Shown piece by piece: positions 26,172-37,000 of a DNA stretch of 64,000 nt. The stretch covers positions 17,226,501 through 17,290,500 of the forward strand of contig NC_088787.1 in assembly GCF_949628265.1 (NCBI RefSeq), given 5' to 3'. The translations under genes and the position numbers were made by a program. The DNA comes from Cloeon dipterum. Taxonomy: Eukaryota > Arthropoda > Insecta > Ephemeroptera > Baetidae. A model generated the notes under the pieces. That model saw nothing but the letters and a program-made list of their open reading frames with translations. It did no database searches and had not been told where the DNA came from. How positions within the stretch are numbered: position 1 is the stretch's first letter; each line of letters starts with the position of its first letter.

Positions 26172-28274
26172 ATGAGTAACAAAGCAGTCGCAGGTTTGCT
26201 AGCGCTCTCAGCCACCTTAGCTGCAGTCGCAGCTGAGCCCTCGGGCTTTGGAGGGCTCGGCTTCAAGAAGGGCTTCCAGGATGGCTACGAAGAGCAATTT
26301 GGTGGCGCAAATAAGTACCAGGGAGGTGGAGGTGGCGAATTTGACAAGGCATTCTTCGAGAAGGGTGGACAGTCTGGAGAAAAAGGCTACAAAGGGTGAG
26401 TATGAACTTTTTATCTAGACTTTCGTGCTATTAAGTGATCTATAATTTTATTAAATTCATAACCGATTGACTTAAAAATATAATCAAATAAAATATATAT
26501 TAAAATGAAGAACTAATATAAATATTTCAAATAGTTTCAGTGGCAATCCCTTTGGCCGTCTCATAAGAAAGGAAATAAAGAAAATCGCTTGCGAACTAGA
26601 ATATTCAATTATTTATAATTTTTATATTCAATACGTTAAATATTTAAGATCAAGATTGCGTAATTGAAAGAGTAAAATATAAAGTTCAATTAATGTATGG
26701 CTGCACGAAACACCATCAGGCCATTTTGTCACTATCCAAAGCTCACTCAGTCTGCCAAAAGTCTCTAGGTCAATGCTTAAAAATTCTATTGCTTCGGTAC
26801 AGCGTTTCATAGGCAAGGCCGAGAGCCAAATTTCCGCACGAGTAGGCTCACCGTGAAGGAAGCAAATTTTCAATAAAAATTCTCTTTTTCCTGTTCTGTA
26901 TGAAGCTTGACCGGCTACGATCACAACTTGGGCGTGAAGCAAGACACCAAGCAGGAGCAGGGCTTCTTTGGTGACGTGAACGGTGCCAACAAGAAGTACA
27001 ACGAGGGTCGCCAGTACGGCGGCGGCTCCAACTACAAGGCAGGCGGCCAGCAGGCGGCCGGTCTGAACAACAAGGGTGGACACAAGAAGGGCTACAAGAA
27101 AGAGGGCTTCGAAAATTCGCACCACAAGGAGGAGAGCGGCAAGAGCACGACCTTCTACGACGAAGCGCATGACGGCGGCGAGCACTACACCTCGAAGGGC
27201 CAGGAGCAGGCCTTCGGCAACGAGAAGGGCGAGAAGCTGGGAGGTGGATACTACAACAACGGTCTGCAGGGTGCCAAGGCCGGAAAGCAAGGGGCTTACG
27301 ATAACGGATACACCTTTGAAGATGAGAAGGGACACAAGGGACAAGTTGGACAGCAAGGTAATTATAAATATGTGTCTAATAAATAATTATCACTTTCCTA
27401 TGATCATACACGAATTTTACCAACCACTGTTTCACTTTATAGTAGCTTGCTTATTTTATTTTATTTATGCTATTTTTTACTATGAGAAAATCCGAATTTA
27501 GAGGTGTCAATTAATTAATATTTGCACATTTCATCAACTTCAACATTAAGCAAAATTATTTAAATTGTTTGCTATAAAAGGTCACTAACATTTTGCATTT
27601 TCTCAGGCTATTCTGGCAACCAGGCTGGTTTCGGCAGCTCCGGCGGTTTCAACAAGAATAATAAGTTTGGCGGCCAGGCTGGGTATGGCGGCCAGGCGAA
27701 ATACGGCAACGGCTACAACGCTGGCAACTCCTTTGGAGGCGGCTACGGCGGACTGGGTCACGCTGGCGGTCTGGGCTACGTGGGTGGCGCTGGACTTGGC
27801 TACGGAGGCGTCGGACTTGGCTACGGAAACGCTGGTCTGGGCTACTCGGGCGTTGGCCACCAAGGCCTAGGCTACGCGGGCGCTGGCGGACTCGGGGGCT
27901 ACGGAGGTGTCGGGCTCGGAGGCTACGGGGGCGCAGGAGTCGGCTACGGGGCTGCCGGAGGATTCGCTGGTGCTGGAATCGGAGGTGCCGGAATCAGAGG
28001 TGCTGGAATCGGAGGTGCTGGAATCGGAGGTGCCGGAATCGGAGGTGCTGGTGGTCTGGGCTACGGCAAAATCAATGGGGCCGGACTGGCCGGCGCCGGC
28101 AACTACGGGCTCGGCTTGGGAATCGGCAAGTTCGGGGGCGTCGGCACCGGTGCCGGCTATGGGGGCGGCTTGGGCTTCGGAGCCGGTCAGCTGGGTGGCC
28201 TCAACTACGGGGGTGGCCAATTGATTGGTTTGGGCGCCGGCGGTGGTTACGGAGTGAGCGAGTACAGCAAGTAG
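26172..28274 (+). CDS. Secreted two-part structural protein: Lys/Glu/Gly-rich half and Gly/Tyr-rich half (cuticle-type)
   Basis: Three exons join in phase to give 447 aa: 26172-26395, 26906-27357 and 27607-28274 (TAG). A signal peptide is clear: MSNKAVAGLLALSATLAAVAA, with likely cleavage before EPSG. Exons 1 and 2 encode a hydrophilic segment with repeated KGY, EKGxK and GGxY words (GFQDGYEEQFGG, EKGGQSGEKGYKG, KKGYKKEGFENSHHKEES, EDEKGHKGQVGQQG). Exon 3 is very rich in Gly, Tyr, Leu and Ala, with GLGYGGVGLGYG and GAGIG repeats, and ends GGYGVSEYSK. No Rebers-Riddiford chitin-binding domain is present. Many insects have secreted Lys/Gly-rich proteins with EKGxKG words of this kind, and the tail resembles Gly-rich cuticle or silk-like matrices; this is the basis for the call. 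The exact family is not assigned. Exon 3 codons favour GGC/GGA and are much GC-richer than the surroundings. Confidence 0.9.
27969..28043 (+). repeat. 15-bp coding minisatellite, five units
   Basis: Five tandem units of GGTGCTGGAATCGGA with only C/T and G/A changes, each encoding GAGIG (one unit GAGIR). It lies inside exon 3 of the Gly-rich protein, in frame, so unit gain or loss would change length without a frameshift. Confidence 0.9.
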
Positions 28275-28564
28275 GGCCGCCGTTCGATCGGAGGGTGGAT
28301 TCGCACCACGCGCACCGCTGCACGTTCACAAGCGAGCGATGTATAGAGACTGCCGTTGGTTTGTTTTAGCAGGGGAGTCAGGGGGTTTGTAAAAGCGCGT
28401 CGCACACTTTCACGTATGTATAAATACGCTGCACCCGCACCAGTTTCACCCGTAATCGCAGGATTGTCTCGTTCCAAGGCACAAGTCAAACATTTGTGAT
28501 GCCAGATTAAAAATGGATGGCCTGCTCTTCGTTTTGTTCAATGTGTACATTTTTCCACTCCGTA

Positions 28565-28570
28565 AATAAA
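28565..28570 (+). terminator. Polyadenylation signal of the cuticle-type gene
   Basis: AATAAA about 290 bases past the stop at 28274, followed within 50 bases by a T/G-rich stretch (atttgttgtttttttgc), as expected for a cleavage site. Confidence 0.6.
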
Positions 28571-28599
28571 TATTGTGAATGAGAACAAATATTTGTTGT

Positions 28600-30152
28600 T
28601 TTTTTGCTTTTTACAAGAAGAGAACCCTGTGTTTAAGGAAAAAAAGACCGGGTTAATGAAATCAATAACTGATTTTATTTAATATCAAGAGACCATCATA
28701 CACTGCAGTTAAAGAGTTGTTGCCGCTGGTCATACACATTAAACTCGCGTTTAGTATTTTCCATCTCTATAGTATTCATAGAACCATTAAGCAAGTACTT
28801 TACTTGTCATTGAAATATAAATTATCAACTAAGAAGCCTTGTCTGCTCAGTTTTGCTTTCTTGTGTACGCGTTCAATAGGTGTTTTCAACAAGCATAATA
28901 GTATAATTAAGTGACGGCATATAGAGTAAAAAAGGACTTCCACTAGAATAGAGTTTTCTCACAATTCATGTAAATATTGGGGCATCGACGAGTTGTATTA
29001 TTTACAGGCTTGAGAGGATCAATAAAGTATAATATTTTCAGTGAGTTATTTTCAACAACAAAGAATATACAACACTCTTTTATCTTATAATTATCATATA
29101 GTTCCCTATCTAAACTTTACAAAAACAACTGGTTCGCTTAGACTAAAAGATCATTTTCATTTTACACATCCCAAAGAGTCATGCTAGATAATTCTTACGT
29201 CCTATCGTGACAAAGGGAATACTGCGCGGGATCAAACGACATGAAACATATATTATTGTTTTCAAGCTTGAATTGAATCTCATGAGTAAGCGAATGAGTA
29301 CAGTCAATGGTGGAGTAACTTGGGGTAAGTTGTCAGATTCAAAAAGTTCATCCTCGTCATTTAATGAGTAAATACAAAAATTATTAAAACTGGCCCTTTG
29401 AATTTCGGTTTCATGGAAGAATATAGATCGATTTCAAGGCAACCGTGCGCGCACTGGATCCAGAGGCGGCAGGCACGATATGAAAATATTTGGGTGGAAA
29501 ATTATCATTGCATGAAGTGAATGTTTCGAGCAGAACACTCGCTAGAAGTATTTACGTCTAACAGTATTGATTTCAGCGATTGCGTCTTTTTATTGGAGTA
29601 GTTTATCATCATGTATTATTTCATGTGAAGCGGGCAGGGACTACTAAATTCACAATTCACTCAAGATTTCAGCGTTCACTGTCTCTGACAATGAGAGTAG
29701 CATTCCCTTAACTAAAGTACAACAATCAAATTCCAGATCCAATTAACCTAATGGAAAATCCCTCTTCTTTAGATAACGTTTTATTATTTCACTTAAAATG
29801 CAAAAATGTCACAGCAAAAATGATCAAGACATGTAAAATCAAGCACACTCACAGACCAGCCGACCCACAGAACTGCGTACTTTATCAACATTGAGCTTCA
29901 GAAGAGGTGACAAGAAGTTAAAATTATGTTTCTCACAGATGTTTGTGCTAGACGCCAAAAATGAACTGCTTAAGTACTCTTATACATTGATTACGAACGG
30001 GGGAGATATTGTCTTACATCGAACAAGAGGTGGGCAAATAGTTTTGTTTAGCATTTGGGTTACACATTTCCACACGTGAACAGTGATTGTAGAAGTATGT
30101 TTGGTATATTATTATTGTTTTCCTCTCTCTTTCGGATGTGTGTCAGTTAGTT
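28600..30152. other. Intergenic spacer between convergent cuticle-type and PIP4K genes
   Basis: AT-rich; only short ORFs without context. No RNA gene or mobile element recognised. Confidence 0.5.
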
Positions 30153-30158
30153 TTTAAT
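30153..30158 (-). terminator. Candidate polyadenylation signal for PIP4K
   Basis: Plus-strand tttaat reads ATTAAA on the minus strand, about 100 bases past the stop at 30257. It is the common variant hexamer; the next perfect AATAAA is more than 600 bases away. Confidence 0.35.
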
Positions 30159-30256
30159 AGAGCAAGATCTGCGAAACAAAATATTACGGGTAAGTGGGCG
30201 CGGCATGAAAAGATTACCAAGAGGGGTTAGATCTAGATGCAGAGGAGACGCACTGA

Positions 30257-33152
30257 CTACTCAATGGCTTTACTGAGAAACTCAATAAAGCGGCGGCCAT
30301 ACTGTTCTGGGTCGCACGTTGAGATGCCCTCAACGTTTGAGCCGTATTTGACTGTCTTGGCAGCCTTTGCTGCTTGCTTCTTCACCCCATAGTGGGTTAG
30401 GACATCAATGATGGCCAGGAAATAGATTTCTCTCCTCTCCACTGCTGCTGAAACAAGTTCATAGGCAAAAATTAGGAAGTTGCAACAACACAAATTTTAT
30501 TGGCTGGGATAACATTGATTTGTGGTTATGTTAAGAGTCAAAAATTTCTATCAATGTTAAAAATTTGACTACAAAGTAAAAGTGAGAGAAAATTTATGTA
30601 ATCTTTTATCTTTTGTTTCAAATAAAAATAAGCTATACATTTTAACTTAGAATTAATCAACAATGTTGCTTCTACTTTCGTACCACTGTTATTTTATGAA
30701 TTGATTTTTAATTTATTTTTGACTTTCAAGACAAAAAACATGCCCCATAGATAATGGCATGACAGAATTCTGGGCGTTATCAATTTAAAATTCTAATTTG
30801 GTTGAAATAATAAGCTAGCTCTTCCAATGGCCATTCCCTAATTACAATTAACTCAGCGTTCACGTACAATCTGAGGAGGGAATGGCGTAGATGTCCAGTT
30901 CAGGTATAATGCAGCCGTCATGGAGGGAAGCTTCCCTGACCAGTGTCCTTGGTGAGTCTGGGGGAGTGGTGATGCCTCCCGAGGCTCCAGCGTTTCCACC
31001 CCATCGCTGGTCCACCCCAGAGCCGCTTGAGTCTTCATCATCTTCCAATTGGTTATCCTCTTCCTGGTATGCTGCTCGCTCTTCCTCGGCCCTGGCAACG
31101 TCATGCACACCAAGGAGCAGCGAGTAGTCCATCAAGTGCAGTTTAGTAAGGAACTATGAACAGATGCGGAGAAATTCCATTATGCAAAAGTTATGAAGCT
31201 CTCCTTCTCATTGAGTTCATGGCTTTATCGCAACGATAAGGTGGAAATTTATGACAGTGACAAGTTGTTCCATATTGTGAGGAAAATAATCAGCCATGCA
31301 TAATTCCCACACATCAGCAGTAATATTTTATGAAACTCACCCCAACATCTGCGTTGAGGGTTTCAATCAGCTTTTCTTTGGCCTCTTCGCCAATGTAGAT
31401 CTTCATTCCCTCCTTGACAAAATCATTGTCCTTCAGGGTAGGAAGGTCCTTCTCTTTTTCCTTGTCGGACGCTTCTCTATCAACAGTCGAGCCTTTGAGG
31501 TCGAATTTCCTGCAATTGCAATAACACAAAAGCATGAGAAAGAAAAGCACCAACCGAGTGGATCAATACCTGTGGGTCCGCAAATGGTTGCTGAAAACAT
31601 TTCTCATCACAACAAAGTAGTGCTCAACGCCGTCTACAGTCAAACGGTACATGGCTAGATACTCGGGAAGCAGAGTTTTGCCATGTCTCTCAACTATGTA
31701 CTGAAAGAATAATGACAGTGAGATGCTGTAGAACAAGTTTAACGTTTTTCTTCTTACTGGGTGGTAGTCTTTAAGGAAGGAGTGCATTCGCTCAACTTCT
31801 TCGCTGGTCAGCGATTTAATTATGAACAGCCGATCATATGACTGATAAAATCTGGCACCGCTTTTGCCGGGTGAATCTACAGGTAAAGGCTGAGATCTGG
31901 AGCATTATTGGGCATTAGTTGAGACGCTTTGTTTTTCCAAAGAAAAATTACCTAGTGAGAGACTCCTTGTAGTCCAAATCGTCGATTCCGAACCTTTCTC
32001 TGAGGTTTCGGAATACCAATGGACAGTATTCCTTAAACTTAAAGTGGCTTGGCATATTTTCCCTGAAAAATATATTTTTTAGCCATGTACAAGTGGAACT
32101 CATAAATTTCCTACTTGTTGAAGAGGTGGTAGTCCACTTTAAGTTTCGAATGCGCTTTGAAATCGTCGGGTAGCAGCATCACTGGGATATTCACATGGCT
32201 AAGCTCGTTTATCTGAAATGCATTATTAACCAGTTCAGTGAAATTGGATAACATGTTTTCAAACTATGGAGGGAAATTAACTATAATTAATACTTCTTAA
32301 CAGTTGAAGTGTTAATAGATTGCTTTGTTATATTTTTTGTTGTGTTTTGGATGTTGATGTATGGGGCATAGTTGCCCTGCTGATCCGCAATAAAAAAATC
32401 ACTTTAAACCTAGATTGAACACAACATGATGATTGTGATATGATATAATATACAATATTATCAACATTCGTTCACTTTGTCGAAATTTATAAAGTGATAT
32501 TTTTGTTTATTGATATTTTGACATTTTACCCATTAAACCCTTATCTATAAACTGAAGTTTGAGTAACTGACAGTTGTAACAGTTAATAACAACAAATTAT
32601 CTTCAATCTAAAAAAATTTTACTTCGCAAAATTGTCCGTTTCATTTTAGCCACCACCCACTCAGCGAATAATACGCATTAATTGCAAAACCGATCTACAT
32701 TTTTTACTCCATCACGTCAACTGAGAGAGCTAAACGTCCTTCATCATACATGCGTGTAAAGTGAACCGATGCGATTTGTGCAAACAAAACCTAAGATAAA
32801 TAAACACGAGGAATGAATAAGCGATTATGTTCCGAGAGACGATTCATTCTAGCAGCGTTCAGGCGGCCGGATTTTGTGTGAAAAGGGGTGGGTCCGCGAT
32901 AAAAACGATGAATGCCACTCGATTAGAAATCGGCCCCTGAAGAGGCCATGGGCCGCGGGGTGGCCTTAGTTTGGACAATCAGCTAGCGGCTGATTAGACA
33001 AGACGGGGTCTTACCGTGTGGTTGACCCCCCACATGAAGACCGAAAGCAGCGGCTCGCTCGCACGAAAGAGCTTCACTTTTTGATGCTTCACCCTGAAGT
33101 GCTTCTTCTTGAGCTTGCTGAGGCCGCTCGCGACCCTTCCTCCGACACTCAT
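30257..33152 (-). CDS. PIP4K: Phosphatidylinositol 5-phosphate 4-kinase (type II PIP kinase), complete
   Basis: Eight coding exons join in phase to give 420 aa, near the 406 aa of human PIP4K2A: 33015-33152, 32115-32212, 31952-32062, 31758-31896, 31570-31700, 31341-31509, 30868-31153 and 30257-30447. Family blocks run end to end: [50 protein letters not shown], the nucleotide-binding strand with [24 protein letters not shown] (DLKGS 209-213), the catalytic [11 protein letters not shown] from 270, [10 protein letters not shown] with metal-binding Asp372, and the activation-loop segment KTVKYG to PEQYGRRF. The acidic insert after MDYSLL is typical of type II enzymes. It phosphorylates PI5P at the 4-position to make PI(4,5)P2. 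Start chosen at 33152 by alignment to MATPG-type N-termini; the frame continues upstream to 33197 without an ATG. A first intron of 0.8 kb follows exon 1. Confidence 0.97.
32213..33014. other. First intron of PIP4K
   Basis: An 802-base intron after the exon ending MWGVNHT. AT-rich in the middle and GC-richer near the donor. Nothing coding is seen in it. Confidence 0.7.
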
Positions 33153-33736
33153 GGTTGCTACTGCAGTCACCGAGTCAAGACTATACGTCCATACCACCGA
33201 GCCAAGTGCTGAATTCCGCAGTACTCGTTCTCAAAAATCGAGCTGCTCGTAGAACGGCACACACGAAATGTCAATTTTACACCCGCTAGTACTTTATTTG
33301 AGGCCGCTAGATGTCTCTATTCACTAGACATGGCCAAATAAAAATCGATATTTAACATCGATATTTTTTCTGACGATATTTATCGATTTTTATCGATGTT
33401 TTTTTGTGGCTTAACATAGGTTATATAGGACGATATTTTAACATCGATATTTTTTCAGACGATATATATCGATTTATATCGATAGTAAAAAACATTTGGT
33501 GATGTCTACTATTCACCACCGACCAGTGGCGACGGTGCTGCCACCCTGCCGTAGCGCCGTGAGTGGTTGACCTAGACCGATCAAATTCAAGTTCACGACC
33601 GTGATCTGCTGCTGCCACCTGACGAATAAATAGCGCGCCAACACGCCGCTGCTCATCTGTATTGTGTTGTTTTGGCCAGAGCGTGACGTCACAAGCCGAC
33701 CGTGGTGCTGCTGGCTGCTGCTGCTGCTCGTTCAAG
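33153..33736. promoter_or_regulatory. Shared (bidirectional) promoter region of PIP4K and the divergent plus-strand gene
   Basis: The two start codons are 585 bases apart and point away from each other. Both flanks are GC-richer than the rest of the window, with a CTG run at about 33715-33728 in the plus-strand leader. Between them is an AT-rich block full of CGATA motifs (33340-33490, listed separately). No TATA box stands out on either side, in line with broadly expressed genes. Confidence 0.6.
33340..33490. promoter_or_regulatory. Cluster of CGATA/TATCG motifs in two direct-repeat copies, with one perfect DRE
   Basis: About ten CGATA or TATCG words lie within 150 bases. They fall in two direct-repeat copies: one from about 33342 to 33399, the other from about 33430 to 33485. 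Both share the core taacatcgatattttttc followed by (t/a)gacgatat. The second copy ends in a perfect TATCGATA at 33477-33484, the DREF-binding element known from Drosophila housekeeping promoters. CGATA clusters are also the target of Drosophila BEAF-32. Seen: the motifs and duplication. Inferred: a promoter or insulator role. Confidence 0.55.
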
Positions 33737-34035
33737 ATGGCAGAGGCAGAGCCGCGAGAGGTGCCCGACACGACCAGGTTAGCGTCCGAAAAAGCAGCGA
33801 TTGCTGAGAAAAATCGACCCCGAAGAGCGAGCTACATGAAGCAGATGGGCAAGGAGACGGCCGGCCCCCGTGGCCCGTGCAACCCCGTCGCTTTTTTGGC
33901 CAGCCAGGGGCTCGTTTTTGACGCTGACAGAGTGGCCGCTGACGAGACCAGGGACATTGAGGAGGACCCTTTGGACAACGGGGAGCCCAAGAAGCGTTGC
34001 TGCGATCGATACGACAGCTCCGAGAGTTCAGACAG
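33737..34035 (+). CDS. First coding exon of an unidentified gene, divergent from PIP4K
   Basis: ATG in good context (caagATGG), then 99 codons and a phase-2 end at a gtgaat donor (AG|gtgaat). The peptide is hydrophilic: it starts MAEAEPREVPDTTRL, has a PKA-like site in RPRRASYMKQMG, then PCNPVAFLASQGLVFDADR, an acidic stretch, and ends KKRCCDRYDSSESSD. No signal peptide, membrane segment or known domain is visible, and I do not recognise it. No downstream exon was found in the remaining 30 kb, so either the next exon lies beyond the window or I failed to see small exons. Splicing is inferred, because without it the frame stops four bases later. Confidence 0.6.
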
Positions 34036-37000
34036 GTGAATAATTCTTTTCCGGACGAATCTAACGTCCACATTGTCCGAAATTAAACCCGCTACTAAAT
34101 CGGTCTCGCTGCGTGGCCGCAGGCATCGAGTGCAGGTTTGGGAACTGTGTGCTTGTATTTATGTAATCGGAAGAAAGGGAATCGCAATGAAAACGAACTC
34201 GTTTCGCACGACGCGCATGAAATAAAAAGCTGTCTCTGCAAATATTGTCGTTGGTTCCATTTCAACATAAGATTCGTGCCTCTTCATCTCAAGTATCATA
34301 CATCCATGCCAACCTATTGATTATTTGCAGCCATAGCCCAAAAGACAAAAGCAAATTGCGGTTAAAAGGCAGAATAAGCAACAAAAAATAAATTAACATT
34401 TCATCAGGCAAATTGTATTCGGATGCAGTTGAGCATTTTCAGTGTTAAGAATTTTTATTCAATTGGGCGCTCCTCGTGACTTCAAGGCTGCATTATTAAT
34501 TTCCTAGCAAAACCGAGCATTCATATCACCACTACTTCTTAATTTGCATAGATTTTGAAAAACTCGTTCAACTGCGGAAAATCTCACTGAATTGACGTCC
34601 ACCACACCTTTATTTATCAAATTAAAAGTAAACTCTGAATTTGCTAGAATTAATTAAACATTATTGCAAGGCATGGACCGCATGGATGAGAGGCCAGCCT
34701 GAGAAAATGCAGAAATTTTGAACGAGTCTTGAGAGGCTCATTGTCAGTGAGTAATCAATCATTCTATCCTACGCAAGATCAGTATCGCAAATCAGTCGGT
34801 TCAGTCGACACTCACTCAGGCAAGCAGCGAGTTGCACCCTGCCGCAATTGCCACAATGTTGAGCAATGCGAAATAATGCCGCTGCGCAATGCCAGTGAGT
34901 TTTTTGCCCAGACATACTGGTATTAAGCAGGGCCTCCTCGAAGGTAGGAAGGTACACCAACTGCAAACAAATTAACGTGTTGCAACGAGAGCCGCGGGGA
35001 GTGCGCCGTTTATTCGCTCACTCACTCGCCTCTGCAGCGAAAGAAAGGTGAAGGCCACACCGCACGGGGACAAACCTGCAAGATCAAGGCACTGCCAAAC
35101 CAACCTCCAGAAAGAAAGAAATAAATAAATAAAGAAACAAGCTCGGTGCCATTGACTTTTACCGCGCTGCAATTGACGCACTCGCGCGCATAATGCAGTT
35201 GTGTAAGCTGCTAAGAGGGGAGATTTCCGAGATTTTCTTCAAGCTGGCATACAGTTAGTTTTGATTTTCTTCTGGAGCATAAAATGCAGTTATATTATTC
35301 TATCGATTATTCCCATTTTCCAGCAAGCCCTCTTGTCAACATAGTAAAAATGATCTTAATTACTAAACCACGAGACATGAATAAAAGACGAATTACTACA
35401 ATGAGAAATACGCATTTCTGTCACGGCTTCCACGTACCCACAACCTCCTTTAAAAGTAATTTTGACAAAACTAGAGTAAAATGAGATGCAAAATGCAATC
35501 TCTATATTCATGGTATATCCTATGAGTACCATGAATCTTTGCCAAGGATACCAAAATCCTTTCCGCTTGCGAGATTGTATGGACGGAGGAAAATATGGCT
35601 TTTGTAGTGCAGCTGCCAAAAAGCCGCTTCGAACGTCCCATTTAGCTGCAGATTTAATCAGTAGAACCGACACATATTTCTAGATTTTAGCTCAACATTA
35701 TAATATGTAATTTCTTAAATCTCAGCTTCCCATTACTTCGTAATCACTTATCACTCTTATTTGAGCATTTGAAATATCAGCTATGATTTTAGTGCCATGT
35801 TTTTGACTTGATAAATTAGCTATTATTATTTGCACAGGGGTTAATTAATTTTAAAACAAATAAAGCTGCTGTCTTCTGGAATAAATCCAAAAAACTATAA
35901 ATAACTGACTTTTAAAGCAAGCAGATTTTTCTAAATATTTATGAAGTCTGCGGTGAAATTGTTATTTTAATAAGTGCGTCGCATATTCTCAATGTCAGCC
36001 AACGTCTCTTTTTCCCCTGAACATCTTGATATCCAGCGCAGTCGTTTTTATTTCATTCAAAAGCTCGATCAATCTGAGTAATCGTCCAGTGCATTGTCAA
36101 TACGGCGGATGTGCTGTCATCGTCGTCGACAATCCATTTCAATGTCGTTGTCTGATAATACATTGAAAAAGCCACATGTACAGAGAGATAAAATCCAAGC
36201 ACGAGAACAAGGACGGCGTGTTCTCCATCGACATCGATGCAAATCAGACGAATAAGCAAAGTCTTCTCGCGCGGTGACAACGATCAAAATTACACACGTA
36301 TCTTCGAGTGACGCTAATGATACGCCCGATTAAAAAAAAGAAGGCACATGTGCATATTACTAGACAGTTTAATTTGCAATCGTAACAATTGATGAAGCAA
36401 GTGTGGATTCTTAATTTTACTAGCATCACTATTCAATGATTGTTTTCTATAGGACAAGTAATGTGTTTGTGAGTCTTTCAAAGATTTGGAAAAAAATACG
36501 AAGGTTCAAATATTTTTCATTCTCTCTTTTAAAAGCTCAAATATTCGATTAAGATTTGATTTTTCAGAAAAACTCTTCGTTCATTCATCAGAAAGACCCA
36601 TAATTTTGTCTACGGAAGTAATTTTCTGTACAATGGTATTCCAACTCCCGAGAATTTTCGGTTTTCAACAATGAGATTCTTGTAAGCTGGTCGGTCTACC
36701 TGGTTGTATTGTCATTTGAGACGCTGGGTTGGAATGGGAAAGGTATCAAATTGGCAGCCATTCAATTATCGCTGACAAAGTTGAGCAAAAGCATACAATT
36801 TACTTGTTTTTATCTCGCACGATATTGCCCGTTCATCCAGTTTATTTAACGCCTTAAAGACGGCATCACGCAAGATTGAATTATTCTTATCATTATCGAG
36901 TCTACAAAGTGCAACATAATTTTCATCTGCTTCGGAGGTAAATCAACTTGTCCAATCTGCAGCTAAACGACAATCATGTCCGCCTCGTGCACGCAGGCAA

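Noticed and set aside
26628-27356. 242-codon minus-strand ORF over exon 2 of the cuticle-type gene
   Set aside because: It is the antisense shadow of the Lys/Gly-rich exon; its Leu/Val-rich text is the complement of AAG/GGC codons, and it runs into intron sequence.
27867-28224. ORFs in other frames within the Gly-rich exon on both strands
   Set aside because: Low-complexity shadows of GGN codons; they lack starts, signal peptides or splice context.
33301-33345. Inverted repeat ctagatgtct / ctagacatgg near the CGATA cluster
   Set aside because: Pairing is broken and too short to claim a transposon end or hairpin.
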